From Thermoanaerobaculia bacterium (GTDB lineage: Bacteria; Acidobacteriota; Thermoanaerobaculia; Multivoradales; J023): 64,000 bases of DNA. Of the stretch, positions 43,775-53,281 are shown one piece after another; the stretch's first letter is position 1, and every line of letters starts with the position of its first letter. The stretch is taken from the NCBI GenBank assembly GCA_030431255.1, contig JAUIJL010000004.1, forward strand, positions 62,001 through 126,000, in the 5' to 3' direction. The notes below the pieces were generated by a model. That model saw nothing but the letters and a program-made list of their open reading frames with translations. It was not told the origin of the DNA and searched no databases. The position numbers were made by a program, and so were the translations under genes.

Positions 43775-45054
43775 GCGGGAATCGCTCGGCGTATGGGAAT
43801 CAGCAGGATAAGAAAAGCCATGGCGAAGAACGTCGCCAGACCGAATAAGCTCGTATAACCCAGACTCTGGGCGATGAAACCGGAGATCCACGCCGCGCTG
43901 AGCTTGCCGGCCACCTCGACGGTGGCCAAGAACGTGAAGTGGGTGGCGCCGATGGAGCGGTCTACCCGCGACATCATGAAAGCGAAAATCGCCGTGGTCA
44001 GGGCGCCGCCGAAGAATTGCTCCATGGAAATCACCGTCACCGCCCGGGGCACGGTGGGCTCCACCCACGACAGCCACCATTCCCCGGCCACCGCCAGCGC
44101 TCGCAGCACCGCCGCCCAGGCCACGGCCTGAAAGATTCCGATCCGGCTGGCGGCCCACCCGCCGGCAAATGAGCCCGCCAGGGAGAAGATCAGCCCCCAA
44201 GTGCCGACCCATAAGCCGATTTGCTCGGCGCGAAATCCCGCGTCGTAGAGGAAGGGTTTGAACATGGTGTCGGCCATGGTCTCCCCGAGCTTATAGGTGC
44301 CGATGAACAGCAACAACCAACCCGCGCCGGGCCGCAGCAGGGCGACCCGCAACGTGTTGAGGACACCCATCATGCTCAGGGGCGTGGCGGCATCCGGAGA
44401 CGCTTCCAAAGGCACCACCTCAACGGTCCCGTCGCCGTCGGTGCCCGGGTCGGCCGTCCCCTGCACCGCGACCTCGGGACCGGGCTCACGGGCGGGCTCA
44501 CGGAAAAACAGCGTGATCACCAGCACGCAGGCCACCAGCGCCGACATGGCCAAAAAGATGCCCTGCCACCCGAGCCAAGGGCTGGCCCACACCAACAGCC
44601 CGCCACCCGCCAACATGCCGAGCTTATATCCCACCACTTGGGCAATGTTGCCGTGCCCCAGCTCATGGGTGCGCAGCACATCCACCGCCAAGCCGTCGAC
44701 CGCCACATCCATGGTCGAGGCGAAGAGGTTCATGGCGAAAACCAGGGACAAAAGGACCATCAATCCCCGGCTGGGCTCGACCATCGAAGCCACCAGGCAG
44801 CTGAGCATCAACAACAGCTGGAGGGGCAGGATCCAGGACCTCCGCCTTCCCCACCTCGGGACGCTGAATCGATCGACCGCCGGCCCCCACACCACCTTGA
44901 ACACCCACGGCAGCGAGAGGGCTCCCGCCATGCCGATACCCGCCAGGGACACACCTTCCGACCGCAAATACACCGGCAAGGCCGAGATCTGGAAGCCGTA
45001 GGGCAATCCCTGGACGAAGTAAAGGCAGGACAAAAGTGTCAACTTCCCTTTCAT
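43771..45054 (-). CDS. AmpG-like major facilitator transporter
   Basis: The 427-residue product is a 12-13 segment MFS protein of the AmpG/acetyl-CoA transporter-like group: MKGKLTLLSCLYFVQGLPYGFQISALPVYLRSEGVSLAGIGMAGALSLPWVFKVVWGP, then DRFSVPRWGRRRSWI and the mid-loop motif GLAVDVLRTHELGHGNIAQVVGYKLGM, SRVDRSIGATHFTFLATVEVAGKLSAAWISGFIAQSLGYTSLF. AmpG proteins import anhydro-muropeptides for cell-wall recycling; related members move other metabolites. Its gene starts near the tRNA-Ser gene on the other strand and ends by overlapping the FkbM start. Confidence 0.85.
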   Translation of the reverse strand: MKGKLTLLSCLYFVQGLPYGFQISALPVYLRSEGVSLAGIGMAGALSLPWVFKVVWGPAVDRFSVPRWGRRRSWILPLQLLLMLSCLVASMVEPSRGLMVLLSLVFAMNLFASTMDVAVDGLAVDVLRTHELGHGNIAQVVGYKLGMLAGGGLLVWASPWLGWQGIFLAMSALVACVLVITLFFREPAREPGPEVAVQGTADPGTDGDGTVEVVPLEASPDAATPLSMMGVLNTLRVALLRPGAGWLLLFIGTYKLGETMADTMFKPFLYDAGFRAEQIGLWVGTWGLIFSLAGSFAGGWAASRIGIFQAVAWAAVLRALAVAGEWWLSWVEPTVPRAVTVISMEQFFGGALTTAIFAFMMSRVDRSIGATHFTFLATVEVAGKLSAAWISGFIAQSLGYTSLFGLATFFAMAFLILLIPIRRAIPA

Positions 45055-45159
45055 GGAGCAACGCTACCGCATTCCAACGAGATTCATCGATTCGGCGGAC
45101 AAAAAATTCGCCCCCGGCCCACCGCTTCCACCCTCGCGGATTGGAGCGTAAATTGTCCT

Positions 45160-45189
45160 TTGACTCCCACCACCCACTGCGAGTACAAT
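45160..45189 (+). promoter_or_regulatory. Promoter of tRNA-Ser
   Basis: TTGACT (45160-45165), 18 bases and TACAAT (45184-45189) precede the tRNA by 15 bases, so transcription would start close to 45196. The same box pair and spacing occur before dnaK. Confidence 0.72.
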
Positions 45190-45204
45190 TCCGCCTCCCA
45201 ACAG

Positions 45205-45296
<92 letters not shown>

Positions 45297-45528
45297 AGGG
45301 CAACCCGGATCGCCGCGCTTTCCCCAAGCTTCCTCCAGGATCGGGTCTCCCAAACCTCCCCCACCCAAGATAAGATCCGCCTCGCAACCGAGGCCCACAC
45401 CATTCGATCCAACAGGACTCCGGATCCGGCAGCGCCATGCGCTATAGACCTCGACGGGGGCCTCGCCAGACGACCCGAGCGCACCACACGACTCGACCTC
45501 CCGACCCGCCTCCCAGGAGACTCCCGCG
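45297..45528. other. Non-coding gap between tRNA-Ser and tkt
   Basis: This 232-base stretch separates the tRNA from transketolase. It holds an AGGAGA ribosome-binding site shortly before the ATG at 45529; no strong terminator or other gene is seen. Confidence 0.4.
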
Positions 45529-47526
45529 ATGACCGAACGCAGCCGCGACCAAATCGCCATCGATTCGATCCGCTTTTTGTCCGTAGATATGGTGGAAAAA
45601 GCCAATAGCGGCCACCCCGGCGCCCCCATGGGTCAAGCCCCGCTGGCCTATTGGCTATGGACCCGCCACCTCCGCCACGACCCCGCGCGACCGGATTGGC
45701 CGAATCGGGATCGCTTCGTGCTCTCCTGCGGCCATGCCTCGGCTTTGATCTACTCCATGCTGCACTTGTCCGGTTACGACCTTTCCATGGACGAGCTCAA
45801 GGCCTTCCGTCAGCTCGGCTCCAAAACCCCGGGCCATCCCGAGCACGGCCTGACCCCGGGGGTCGAGACCACCACCGGCCCCCTCGGCCAGGGCATCAGC
45901 AACGCCGTGGGCATGGCGATTGCCGAGCGGTTCCTGGCCGCCCACTTCAACCGTGACGGCTTCCAGCTGATCGACAACATCACCTGGGTGATCGCCTCGG
46001 ACGGTGATCTGATGGAAGGCGTGTCCGCGGAAGCCAGCTCCATGGCCGGCCATTTGGGTCTGGGCAAGCTCAACGTCTTCTACGACGCCAACCAGATTTC
46101 CATCGACGGCTCCACGGACTTGGCCTTCACCGAAGACGTGGTCCAGCGCTACCAAGCCTACGGCTGGCATACCCTCGAGGTGGACGACGTCAACGATCTC
46201 GACGCCTTGGACGCAGCCATGAGCTCGGCCCGCGCCGAGACCGAGCGCCCCACCCTGGTGCTCGTGCGCACCCACATCGGCTTCGGCAGCCCCAACAAAC
46301 AAGATACCGCCGGGGCCCACGGCGCGCCCCTCGGCGAATCTGAGCGTCAGGCGACCCGCGAGAACCTGGGCTGGCCCTACGACCAAACCTTCCACGTGCC
46401 CGACGGAGCCCGTGCCGCCTTTGAGGACACGCGACGACGAGGAGCCGCCGACAGCGCCGAATGGGATCAGCTTTTCGAGCGCTATCGCCAGGCCCACCCG
46501 GAAGAGGCCGCTCAATTCGAAGCCTGGGGTGCCGACTCTCTGCCCGCCGGTTGGGATGCCGACCTGCCGGAGTTCACCGCCGACGACGGCCCCATCGCCA
46601 CCCGTTCCGCCAGCGGAAAGTTTCTACACTCGGTGTCCGCCGGCTTGCCCCAGCTGATCGGCGGCTCCGCGGACCTGGCGCCGTCCAACAACACCTTCAT
46701 CAAAGACCGCGGAGTCCACACCAGGGACAACCCCGGAGGTGCCAACTTTCACTTCGGCGTGCGCGAGCACGGCATGGGCGCGGTGATGAACGGCATGGCC
46801 TTGAGCGGTCGCGTTCGCCCTTACGGCGCGACCTTCCTCATGTTCTCCGACTACATGCGCCCGACCCTGCGATTGGCGGCGTTGATGGAGCAGCCCGCGA
46901 TCTTCATTTTCACCCACGACTCGGTCTTCCTCGGTGAGGACGGACCCACCCACCAACCGATCAGCCAGCTCATGGGCCTGCGCACCCTACCCGGTTTTTC
47001 GACCTTCCGCCCCGCGGACGCCAACGAAACCGTCGCCGCTTGGCGGGTGGCTTTGGAGAATGCCCACCGACCGTCAGCCCTGGTGCTCACCCGCCAAAAG
47101 CTGCCGGTGATCACCACCGCCGAGCAAGCCCGCGAAGGCGTGGCCCGCGGTGCCTACGTGATCGCCGATACGGACGATCCACAGGTGTTGCTGCTCGCCA
47201 CCGGCTCCGAGGTCGCGTTGGCCTTGGACGCCCACCGAGTGCTGCTGGAGAAGGGCATCCGAACCCGAGTGGTCAGCATGCCGTCGTGGGATCTTTTCGA
47301 GGCCCAAGACGCGGATTATCGCGAATCGGTGATCCCGAGCTCGATCCGCAAACGCTTGGCGATCGAAGCCGGCACCACCCACGGCTGGCATCGCTACGTC
47401 GGCCTCGACGGCGACGTCCAAGGCATCGACGGATTCGGCGCCTCGGCTCCCTACGCCGATCTCAAGAAACACTTCGGCTTCACCACCGAGGACACGGTCC
47501 GCCGGGTCGAGGCCCTGCTCGGCTGA
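45529..47526 (+). CDS. tkt: Transketolase
   Basis: Transketolase moves two-carbon units between sugar phosphates in the pentose phosphate pathway using thiamine diphosphate. The 665-residue product has normal length: N-terminal [53 protein letters not shown], ThDP site [64 protein letters not shown]-type sequence (quoted in part: GFGSPNKQ), and the pyrimidine-binding part ([64 protein letters not shown]). The signature residues are intact. The AGGAGA ribosome-binding site is about 8 bases upstream. Confidence 0.97.
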   Translation: MTERSRDQIAIDSIRFLSVDMVEKANSGHPGAPMGQAPLAYWLWTRHLRHDPARPDWPNRDRFVLSCGHASALIYSMLHLSGYDLSMDELKAFRQLGSKTPGHPEHGLTPGVETTTGPLGQGISNAVGMAIAERFLAAHFNRDGFQLIDNITWVIASDGDLMEGVSAEASSMAGHLGLGKLNVFYDANQISIDGSTDLAFTEDVVQRYQAYGWHTLEVDDVNDLDALDAAMSSARAETERPTLVLVRTHIGFGSPNKQDTAGAHGAPLGESERQATRENLGWPYDQTFHVPDGARAAFEDTRRRGAADSAEWDQLFERYRQAHPEEAAQFEAWGADSLPAGWDADLPEFTADDGPIATRSASGKFLHSVSAGLPQLIGGSADLAPSNNTFIKDRGVHTRDNPGGANFHFGVREHGMGAVMNGMALSGRVRPYGATFLMFSDYMRPTLRLAALMEQPAIFIFTHDSVFLGEDGPTHQPISQLMGLRTLPGFSTFRPADANETVAAWRVALENAHRPSALVLTRQKLPVITTAEQAREGVARGAYVIADTDDPQVLLLATGSEVALALDAHRVLLEKGIRTRVVSMPSWDLFEAQDADYRESVIPSSIRKRLAIEAGTTHGWHRYVGLDGDVQGIDGFGASAPYADLKKHFGFTTEDTVRRVEALLG

Positions 47527-47563
47527 GATCCACCGCGGGCGGAAGGGCGGTCCCTACACCAGA

Positions 47564-47753
47564 CCCTCACCCCCCAACCCCCTCTCCCGTCCCGGGAGAG
47601 GGGGAGCCAGAGTGCGCGATCCAACTTTTCGGTTATTGGGGAGAGAGTCCTGCAGCCGACCGGTTCCAAATCGCTCTCAAATGCGCGCGCGAAGCGCAAG
47701 CAATCATTCCCCCCCTCTACCGTCCCGGGAGAGGGGGGTTAGGGGGGTGAGGG
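47564..47753. repeat. Inverted-repeat element between convergent genes
   Basis: A left arm CCCTCACCCCCCAACCCC (from 47564) followed by CTCTCCCG and a palindrome TCCCGGGA is repeated in inverted form on the right (47716-47753: palindrome, then GAGAGGGGGGTTAGGGGGGTGAGGG). The ~110 bases between them are unique. This is a form seen dispersed in many genomes (C-rich, G-rich ends). It lies between transketolase (+) and the monooxygenase gene (-), and may act as a bidirectional terminator or be a small mobile element. Confidence 0.6.
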
Positions 47754-47797
47754 CTCTCCAGTCAACAAGGCGCAAGCGTCCGGCTCACCTCCGCGAC

Positions 47798-48076
47798 CTA
47801 CTGGTAATACGCGCCCGAGGGCGGTCCGGACATGAGCGCCATGGCCTTCTCGAAGGTGCCGGACGGCACATTGGCGGCGGACGCCCGATGGGCCGCCTGG
47901 TCCCGCCATACCTCGACGACCACGATGCGATTCGGGTCGTCCACATCGCGCATCAGCCGCGCCTCCAAACAACCCTCCGACTCGCGAATCATCGGTAGAA
48001 ACGAGTCGATCAGCGCGAAAAGCTCGTCGACCGCGCCGGGTTTGGCGGTGAAGTGATTGATCCGGGTCAGTGACAT
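47798..48076 (-). CDS. Antibiotic biosynthesis monooxygenase (ABM) domain protein
   Basis: The 92-residue product is a single dimeric alpha-beta barrel ABM domain: MSLTRINHFTAKPGAVDELFALIDSFLPMIRESEGCLEARLMRDVDDPNRIVVVEVWRDQAAHRAS (parts quoted), with conserved IRES-GC and EVW. Members include quinone-forming monooxygenases and haem-degrading proteins; many are uncharacterised. GGAG lies 7 bases before the ATG. It is convergent with transketolase. Confidence 0.8.
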   Translation of the reverse strand: MSLTRINHFTAKPGAVDELFALIDSFLPMIRESEGCLEARLMRDVDDPNRIVVVEVWRDQAAHRASAANVPSGTFEKAMALMSGPPSGAYYQ

Positions 48077-48125
48077 GGAAGGCTCCGTTGATGTCGGTTG
48101 TGTGAAGGTCGAAGGATGGTCGACC

Positions 48126-49676
48126 TCAAGGGCTCGTCTGACTCCACAGAACGGTGTCCTCGGACTCGAAGCCGTCGCAGAAAATGCCCGATTCCACGGC
48201 CACCGATCGGTCGACGGTTTGGTTGTCGACGGTCAATGAGGTCTCGGTCGTGCCTTCCGCCTCACCGGCGATGAAGAGTGTGCTCAGCTCCGCCGCCGAG
48301 GTCCCGGTCGACGCGGGCACCACCGAGCCGAGGCTTCCGGGATCGAAAAAGCCGGGAATGCCGTCGGGGATCCGGCCCAGGGACCGGGTATCTTCGAGGT
48401 CCGAATTGCGCCACATCCAGGCCCGCAATGGGGCAAATCCATGGGGTTTGATCGACGGCATGATCGGCAATTCCAGGATCAACCAGGGATCGGCGTCGAT
48501 CGAGCCGCCATCCACGGCGGTCGCCGAGTCACAACCCAGGGCACCGGGACCGCCGTTGCAGGCCCACCAATTGTTTTGCCCGTCCATGCCCAAGTCCGAG
48601 CCCGTGGTCACGCCGAATTCATTACCGAAAAAACGATTGAAGCCGGCCACCGCGAAAGTAGTATCTCCTGCGGCAAACCCGATGCGCATCCCGTGGGTAT
48701 TGTTCAGCAGCTGACTGCTTTCGGCCACCAAAGCGGTACCGACCCCTGAAAACGTGGTCGCCAACATACCCGCGGACGACGAGCCGTCGGACGCCAGCCC
48801 GCGGCAGTTGGAGATCGTATTGTCCAGCGCCCAAACCACCGCGCCGGCGTTGACCTCTACCCCGTAGTCGAGGAAGTCACCGTCACCCTTTCCGGCGTAG
48901 GAGTTGCCTCGGAATTCCGCTCCCGCCACTGTGGAGCCGAAGAACAACACCCCCACCCGACCGATTTGCTCAAACGTGGAATCGATCACATCGACCCGGT
49001 CTCCGAAAGCCACCACCGCGGTGCCCTGATACGTCGGACCCGAGGGCTCGAATTGGATGTCGCGAAAATGGACCCGCTCGAAAAGCCCCAAGCCGCGGTG
49101 CCGGAACGCCTGAAAGACCTTGAACCCGTCGCCGTCGAAGACCAGATCCCGGACCACCAGAGCCACCCCGGGCTCGACTAAAAACCAAGCCCGCGCGTCG
49201 CCGGAAGACCCGGTGTCCTGGGTGGGCCGCACCACCTCGGCGCCGGTGAGGCCTTGGATGAACAGATTGCGATCCACGGTCACCGGCCCCTCGGCCAAGT
49301 CCACGACCACCTGCAAGGTATCGCCAGCCGTGGCGGCGTTGATCGCGTTCTGCAGGCTCGAATATCCCAAACCGCTATCGAGATTCAGCACGGGATCTCC
49401 GAACAAGCCGGTGGAGACGGCGTCACCGACGGGTTTTCCCACCTCAATCTCAGCGCTTCGACGTCGTTGCTCCGCCTCATACGACTCGTCGTAGGCGATC
49501 GCGGCCACCTCGGAGCTTGGATCGACAAAAGAAGCCGGATCGTCCGGCGTCGATGGCGTCACTCGCAACGATGTCTCGCCGATGACCGGCTGAGCGAGCA
49601 GGACACAAACTTTGAAAACCAAACAGCGAGCTATTTGGAGCCGCGACATTGAAACTAGGCTGGGGAAAGACGTCAT
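48126..49676 (-). CDS. Secreted parallel beta-helix protein with C-terminal CDGFES motif
   Basis: The 516-residue product has a signal peptide (ending near VIGE, residue ~34), a right-handed beta-helix-like centre with repeated short strands (NLFIQGLTGAEVVRP, WFLVEPGVALVVRDLVFDGDGFKVF, VHFRDIQFEPS, GTAVVAFGDRVDVIDSTFEQIGRVGVLFFGS) and a C-terminal CDGFESEDTVLWSQTSP. The closing C-DGFES-x-DT-x-x-W-S motif is one I associate with many secreted proteins of such genomes, so it may be a secretion or attachment signal. The middle is similar to right-handed beta-helix proteins that bind or cut polysaccharides, but no active site is visible. AAGGA precedes the start. Confidence 0.7.
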   Translation of the reverse strand: MTSFPSLVSMSRLQIARCLVFKVCVLLAQPVIGETSLRVTPSTPDDPASFVDPSSEVAAIAYDESYEAEQRRRSAEIEVGKPVGDAVSTGLFGDPVLNLDSGLGYSSLQNAINAATAGDTLQVVVDLAEGPVTVDRNLFIQGLTGAEVVRPTQDTGSSGDARAWFLVEPGVALVVRDLVFDGDGFKVFQAFRHRGLGLFERVHFRDIQFEPSGPTYQGTAVVAFGDRVDVIDSTFEQIGRVGVLFFGSTVAGAEFRGNSYAGKGDGDFLDYGVEVNAGAVVWALDNTISNCRGLASDGSSSAGMLATTFSGVGTALVAESSQLLNNTHGMRIGFAAGDTTFAVAGFNRFFGNEFGVTTGSDLGMDGQNNWWACNGGPGALGCDSATAVDGGSIDADPWLILELPIMPSIKPHGFAPLRAWMWRNSDLEDTRSLGRIPDGIPGFFDPGSLGSVVPASTGTSAAELSTLFIAGEAEGTTETSLTVDNQTVDRSVAVESGIFCDGFESEDTVLWSQTSP

Positions 49677-49899
49677 GGAGCATTCCTTGGCAGTGAATCG
49701 ATCGACGAGTACCCGATTTGGCGGGTCATGGTCTTCCTATTGTATCGCGCCGAGCCGACACGCGACGCTCGGATGCCCCGAGCTTCAATCCACACGGCGG
49801 AAGATCCAGCCCCGCTCGATCAAATCGTCCAGGCGCCTGAAACACATCTCGGAGAAATGCCATACTCTTCATTAGCAGTCATTCGCCTATGGAGAGACC
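49677..49899. other. Divergent gap
   Basis: This 223-base gap separates the minus-strand beta-helix gene from the plus-strand metallopeptidase. GGAGAG at about 49891-49896 is the ribosome-binding site of the latter. I see no clear -35/-10 pair. Confidence 0.35.
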
Positions 49900-51693
49900 A
49901 TGCAAGCTCAGAGCACCGTCCGTAAATCCGCACATAGATTCGCCTTCCAGCGACCCACGTTTTTGGTCTTCTTATCCGCCTGCCTGGTCTTCGCCCTCGC
50001 GCTGTCCGCCGCCCCGCCCGCCCGGGCGGCGTCGAGCCAGAAAATCGATATCGGCAAGTGGCGTCGGCTGGACACTGAGAGCTTTACGGTCTACACCAAT
50101 GGGGATCGCAAAGAGGCGGAGAGATGGGTGCGAGAGCTGGAAGGTTTTTCCAAGGTGCTGCACGTGCTCTTTCCGGGCCTCAACCCCGAGCCCCTGCGTC
50201 CCCTGAGGCTCTACCTCTTCGCCAAGAATCGTTCCTTCAACCAATACGTGGCCGACGGCTCCCGCTTGGCGGGTTTCTTCACCCGCCGCCCACGCATGAG
50301 CCTGATGGTGGTGGACGGCTCGGGTTTCTCGCCCGCGCCCACGCTCTACCACGAGTACACCCACTACGTGCTCAGAAACAACCTGCCCTACCTGCCCCAG
50401 TGGATCGACGAGGGTCTTGCGGAATATTTCGAAACCTTCACGATCGAACGCAATAAGGCCCGTTTCGGTCATGTGCATCGGGGATGGTCGCGCCATTTGC
50501 AATCGAGCAATTGGATGCCGATCGAAGAGGTGCTCGAGGTCACTACCCGCGGCGAGGCCTATCGGGATCCGGTGAAAACCCTCGACTTCCGGGCCCAAGC
50601 CTGGGCCTTGGTGGACTTCCTCTTCGAACGGGAAGAGGGACGCCGCGAGCAAACCCTTCGCCTCTTCCAGCTCTTGGACTCCGGAACGACCTCCGCCGAC
50701 GCCCTGCAACAAGCTTTCGGCACGAGCCTGGCCGAGATCCAATCCAAGCTGAAAAAGAACGTCATGTTCGCGGATCGTAAGATCCAGGTCTTGGATCTCA
50801 AGATGCTGCCCGCAAGCCGCGACATCGAGGTTCACGACCTCGACCACGACGAAGCTCTGGTGCGCTTGGGCGAGCTGCTGATGGTCGGTGGTGAGGATGA
50901 GCAGGCCAAAGCCCGGCAATATTTCGACAACGTGCTCAGCCGTCGACCCGATCATGCCCAAGCTTTGGTCGGAAAGGGCATCCTACAGCTCAACGCGGAC
51001 GACCCGGAGAGTGCCCTCGCGACCCTGGGGCAGGCATTGAAGATCGCTCCTACAGCCGGAGCTCACTTCTATGCCGGCAACGCTTATCTGCGCCAATTCG
51101 AGGCCCAGGACGGCACGATTCCCGGTTTCGGCCAGAGCACCTCGCCGCTCATCGCAAAAGCCCGCGAGTCTTTCAAAAAGGCCCTCGAGCTGGATCCACG
51201 CATGACCGACGCTTACAACCTGGTGGGCCACACCTACCTCTACGACGCCGGCTCTCCCCAGCCCGGCATCACCCTGACGGAAACCGTGCTCGCCAAGGTG
51301 CCCAATATCGTGCTCGCCCTGACCCTGATCGAGCTACACAGCCGCAAGGGGGATCAAACGTCCGCCTATCGGGTACGCGACACCCAGCTCGAACGCATGG
51401 TGGCCTCCCAAAGCCATCAGAGCGTGGATTGGGTCGACAACGCCTTGGTGGTGGCGGACCTGATTCTGGCGGATGCCTGGAGATTGCAGGGTCGCGAGCA
51501 AGAGGCGAGGGACCTGGTGAAGGATCTGGTGGACAAGGTGGACGATGAAGAGATCGCCCAACGGATCGCGGAGTGGCGCCGGAATCACGATCCGTCCGAG
51601 GCCGCGCCTCCGGCTCCTTCAACCCCGCCGGCGACCGGCGGATCGGGGTCGAGCCCTGACCCGAGCTCTGACTTGAGCCCTGACAGACCTTGA
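49900..51693 (+). CDS. Gluzincin metallopeptidase (MA-like) with TPR region
   Basis: The 597-residue product has a signal peptide (SACLVFALALSAAPPARA, cleavage near residue 43) and a zinc peptidase domain of the gluzincin type: LYHEYTHYVLRNNLPYLPQWIDEGLAEYFETF, with HEYTH at 151-155 and the third-ligand Glu171 or Glu175 in WIDEGLAEYF. The C-terminal ~300 residues carry TPR-like helices (EQAKARQYFDNVLSRRPDHAQALVGKGILQLNADD, FKKALELDPRMTDAYNLVGHTYL). It ends with a disordered Pro/Ser tail, coded partly by three 12-base repeats. It would act in the periplasm or outer membrane. This combination is common as DUF1570-type or MA-like proteins; substrate unknown. Confidence 0.78.
   Translation: MQAQSTVRKSAHRFAFQRPTFLVFLSACLVFALALSAAPPARAASSQKIDIGKWRRLDTESFTVYTNGDRKEAERWVRELEGFSKVLHVLFPGLNPEPLRPLRLYLFAKNRSFNQYVADGSRLAGFFTRRPRMSLMVVDGSGFSPAPTLYHEYTHYVLRNNLPYLPQWIDEGLAEYFETFTIERNKARFGHVHRGWSRHLQSSNWMPIEEVLEVTTRGEAYRDPVKTLDFRAQAWALVDFLFEREEGRREQTLRLFQLLDSGTTSADALQQAFGTSLAEIQSKLKKNVMFADRKIQVLDLKMLPASRDIEVHDLDHDEALVRLGELLMVGGEDEQAKARQYFDNVLSRRPDHAQALVGKGILQLNADDPESALATLGQALKIAPTAGAHFYAGNAYLRQFEAQDGTIPGFGQSTSPLIAKARESFKKALELDPRMTDAYNLVGHTYLYDAGSPQPGITLTETVLAKVPNIVLALTLIELHSRKGDQTSAYRVRDTQLERMVASQSHQSVDWVDNALVVADLILADAWRLQGREQEARDLVKDLVDKVDDEEIAQRIAEWRRNHDPSEAAPPAPSTPPATGGSGSSPDPSSDLSPDRP
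51652..51687 (+). repeat. 12-bp repeats at a gene end
   Basis: Three 12-base units AGCyCTGACnnn (51652-51663, 51664-51675, 51676-51687) code for SPDP, SSDL, SPDR just before the stop (51691-51693). More TGAC words follow to about 51740, two of them as GTGACAAA spaced 10 bases apart. Confidence 0.75.
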
Positions 51694-51912
51694 CACTGGC
51701 CTGACACCAAAGCAAGCTACCGTACTCTTCGGTGACAAAGCGTGACAAATATGAAATCATCGGCCGAAACGTTCGATGCTTCGCCGACCCCCGCAAGATG
51801 CTCGGATTTCCCTGCCGGCGGTCGGCTCTAACCCATATCTGTCCCGCCGTCCGGACCTCATCATCCAGATGGGGTATGCCGCGAGCCGCGCGGGCCAACG
51901 CGGAACATACCC
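51694..51912. other. Intergenic region before the AtuA gene
   Basis: This 219-base gap begins with several TGAC words, including GTGACAAAGC-GTGACAAATA (direct repeats near 51733-51752) that could be a regulator-binding site. No terminator or clear promoter is evident; the ATG at 51913 has no clear Shine-Dalgarno site. Confidence 0.35.
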
Positions 51913-53280
51913 ATGAAGACCATCCGAATTGGAAATGGCCAGGGCTTCTGGGGCGACAATGTCGACGCACCCGTGCGCCTACTGCGCGGCGGTGAGGTCG
52001 ACTACATCGGCATGGATTACCTCGCCGAGGTCACCCTGTCGATCATGATGCGCCAGAAGCTCAAGGATCCGAATAAGGGCTACGCCACCGACTTCGTCGA
52101 TTTCATCGGCCAGGTGCTGCCCGAGCTCAAAGAGCGAGGGGTGAAAGTGCTCTCGAACGCCGGCGGGCTCAACCCCCACGCTTGCCGAGAGAAAATCTTC
52201 GAGCTCGCCCGCGAGCAAGGGGTCGAGAACCTCAAGGTCGGCGTGGTGGAAGGTGACGACCTCACCGATCGATTGACTGAGCTGGTCGAAGCCGGCCACG
52301 AAATGCGCAACATGGACACGGACGAGCCCCTGGCTCCCCTGCTCGAAAAAGTCTCGAGCGCCAACGCCTACATCGGCGCCGCGCCGGTGGTCGAGGCCTT
52401 GGCCCAGGGCGCGGATATCGTGCTCTGCGGCCGGGTCACCGACACCGCTCTCGCTTTGGCACCGATGATCCACGAATTCGGTTGGTCGGCGGACGATTGG
52501 GATCGGCTGTCCGCCGGCACCATCGCCGGTCATATCCTGGAATGCGGCCCCCAATGCACCGGTGGCAACTTCACCCGCTGGTGGGAGGTGCCCGATCTAT
52601 GGAACGTCGGTTATCCGATCGTCGAGGCCAAGGAGGACGGCACTTTCACCGTCACCAAACACGAGGGCACCGGCGGCTTGGTGACCGTGGACACGGTGTC
52701 GGAGCAGCTGCTCTACGAAATGGGCAATCCCGAGGAATACCTCACCCCCGACGTGACCGCCGACTTCTCGTCCATTCAGCTCGAGCAAGACGGCCCCGAC
52801 CGCGTTCATGTCTCGGGCATCCGAGGCTCGAAGAACACGCCGTTCCTGAAGGTCTCGGCATCCTATTTGGCGGGCTTCAAATCGTCGGGCACCTTGACCG
52901 TCACCGGGCCGAGGGCCGTGGACAAGGCCCGGCTATGCGCCGAGATCGTGTGGAAGCGGCTCGAACGGGCCGGTGTCACCTTCGAGCCCGAGCATCGCGA
53001 GGAAGAGCTGGTGGGCGTGGACGCCTGCCTGCCGGGCGTGTTCCCGGCTCCGTCAGACCCACCCGAGGTCGTGCTGCGTTTGGGAGTTCGGGATCGCGAC
53101 TACGACAAAGTCATGCGCTTCGGCAAGGAGCTGGCGCCGTTGGTGACCGCCGGCCCACCTGGCGTGACCGGATTCGCCGGCGGACGTCCCAAACCCCAAC
53201 GGGTGGTGGCCTATTGGCCCGCCTTGTTGGCCCGAGAAGAAGTGGAAGCTCACATCAGCGTGTCGGTGGAGGAGGTCTGA
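51913..53280 (+). CDS. AtuA-family protein (DUF1446)
   Basis: The 455-residue product matches the AtuA/DUF1446 family: IRIGNGQGFWGDNVDAPVRLL, EVDYIGMDYLAEVTLSIMMRQK, VLSNAGGLNPHACREKIFELARE, SANAYIGAAPVVEALAQGADIVLCGRVTDTALALAPMIHEFGW, AGTIAGHILECGPQCTGGNFTRWWEVPDLWNVGYPI. AtuA is needed in acyclic terpene (citronellol-type) catabolism in Pseudomonas, but the reaction is unknown and the family also occurs with other catabolic genes. The C-terminal ferredoxin-like domain normally found in AtuA is a separate small gene here (1 base after the stop). The start has no clear Shine-Dalgarno site. Confidence 0.85.
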   Translation: MKTIRIGNGQGFWGDNVDAPVRLLRGGEVDYIGMDYLAEVTLSIMMRQKLKDPNKGYATDFVDFIGQVLPELKERGVKVLSNAGGLNPHACREKIFELAREQGVENLKVGVVEGDDLTDRLTELVEAGHEMRNMDTDEPLAPLLEKVSSANAYIGAAPVVEALAQGADIVLCGRVTDTALALAPMIHEFGWSADDWDRLSAGTIAGHILECGPQCTGGNFTRWWEVPDLWNVGYPIVEAKEDGTFTVTKHEGTGGLVTVDTVSEQLLYEMGNPEEYLTPDVTADFSSIQLEQDGPDRVHVSGIRGSKNTPFLKVSASYLAGFKSSGTLTVTGPRAVDKARLCAEIVWKRLERAGVTFEPEHREEELVGVDACLPGVFPAPSDPPEVVLRLGVRDRDYDKVMRFGKELAPLVTAGPPGVTGFAGGRPKPQRVVAYWPALLAREEVEAHISVSVEEV

Positions 53281-53281
53281 G

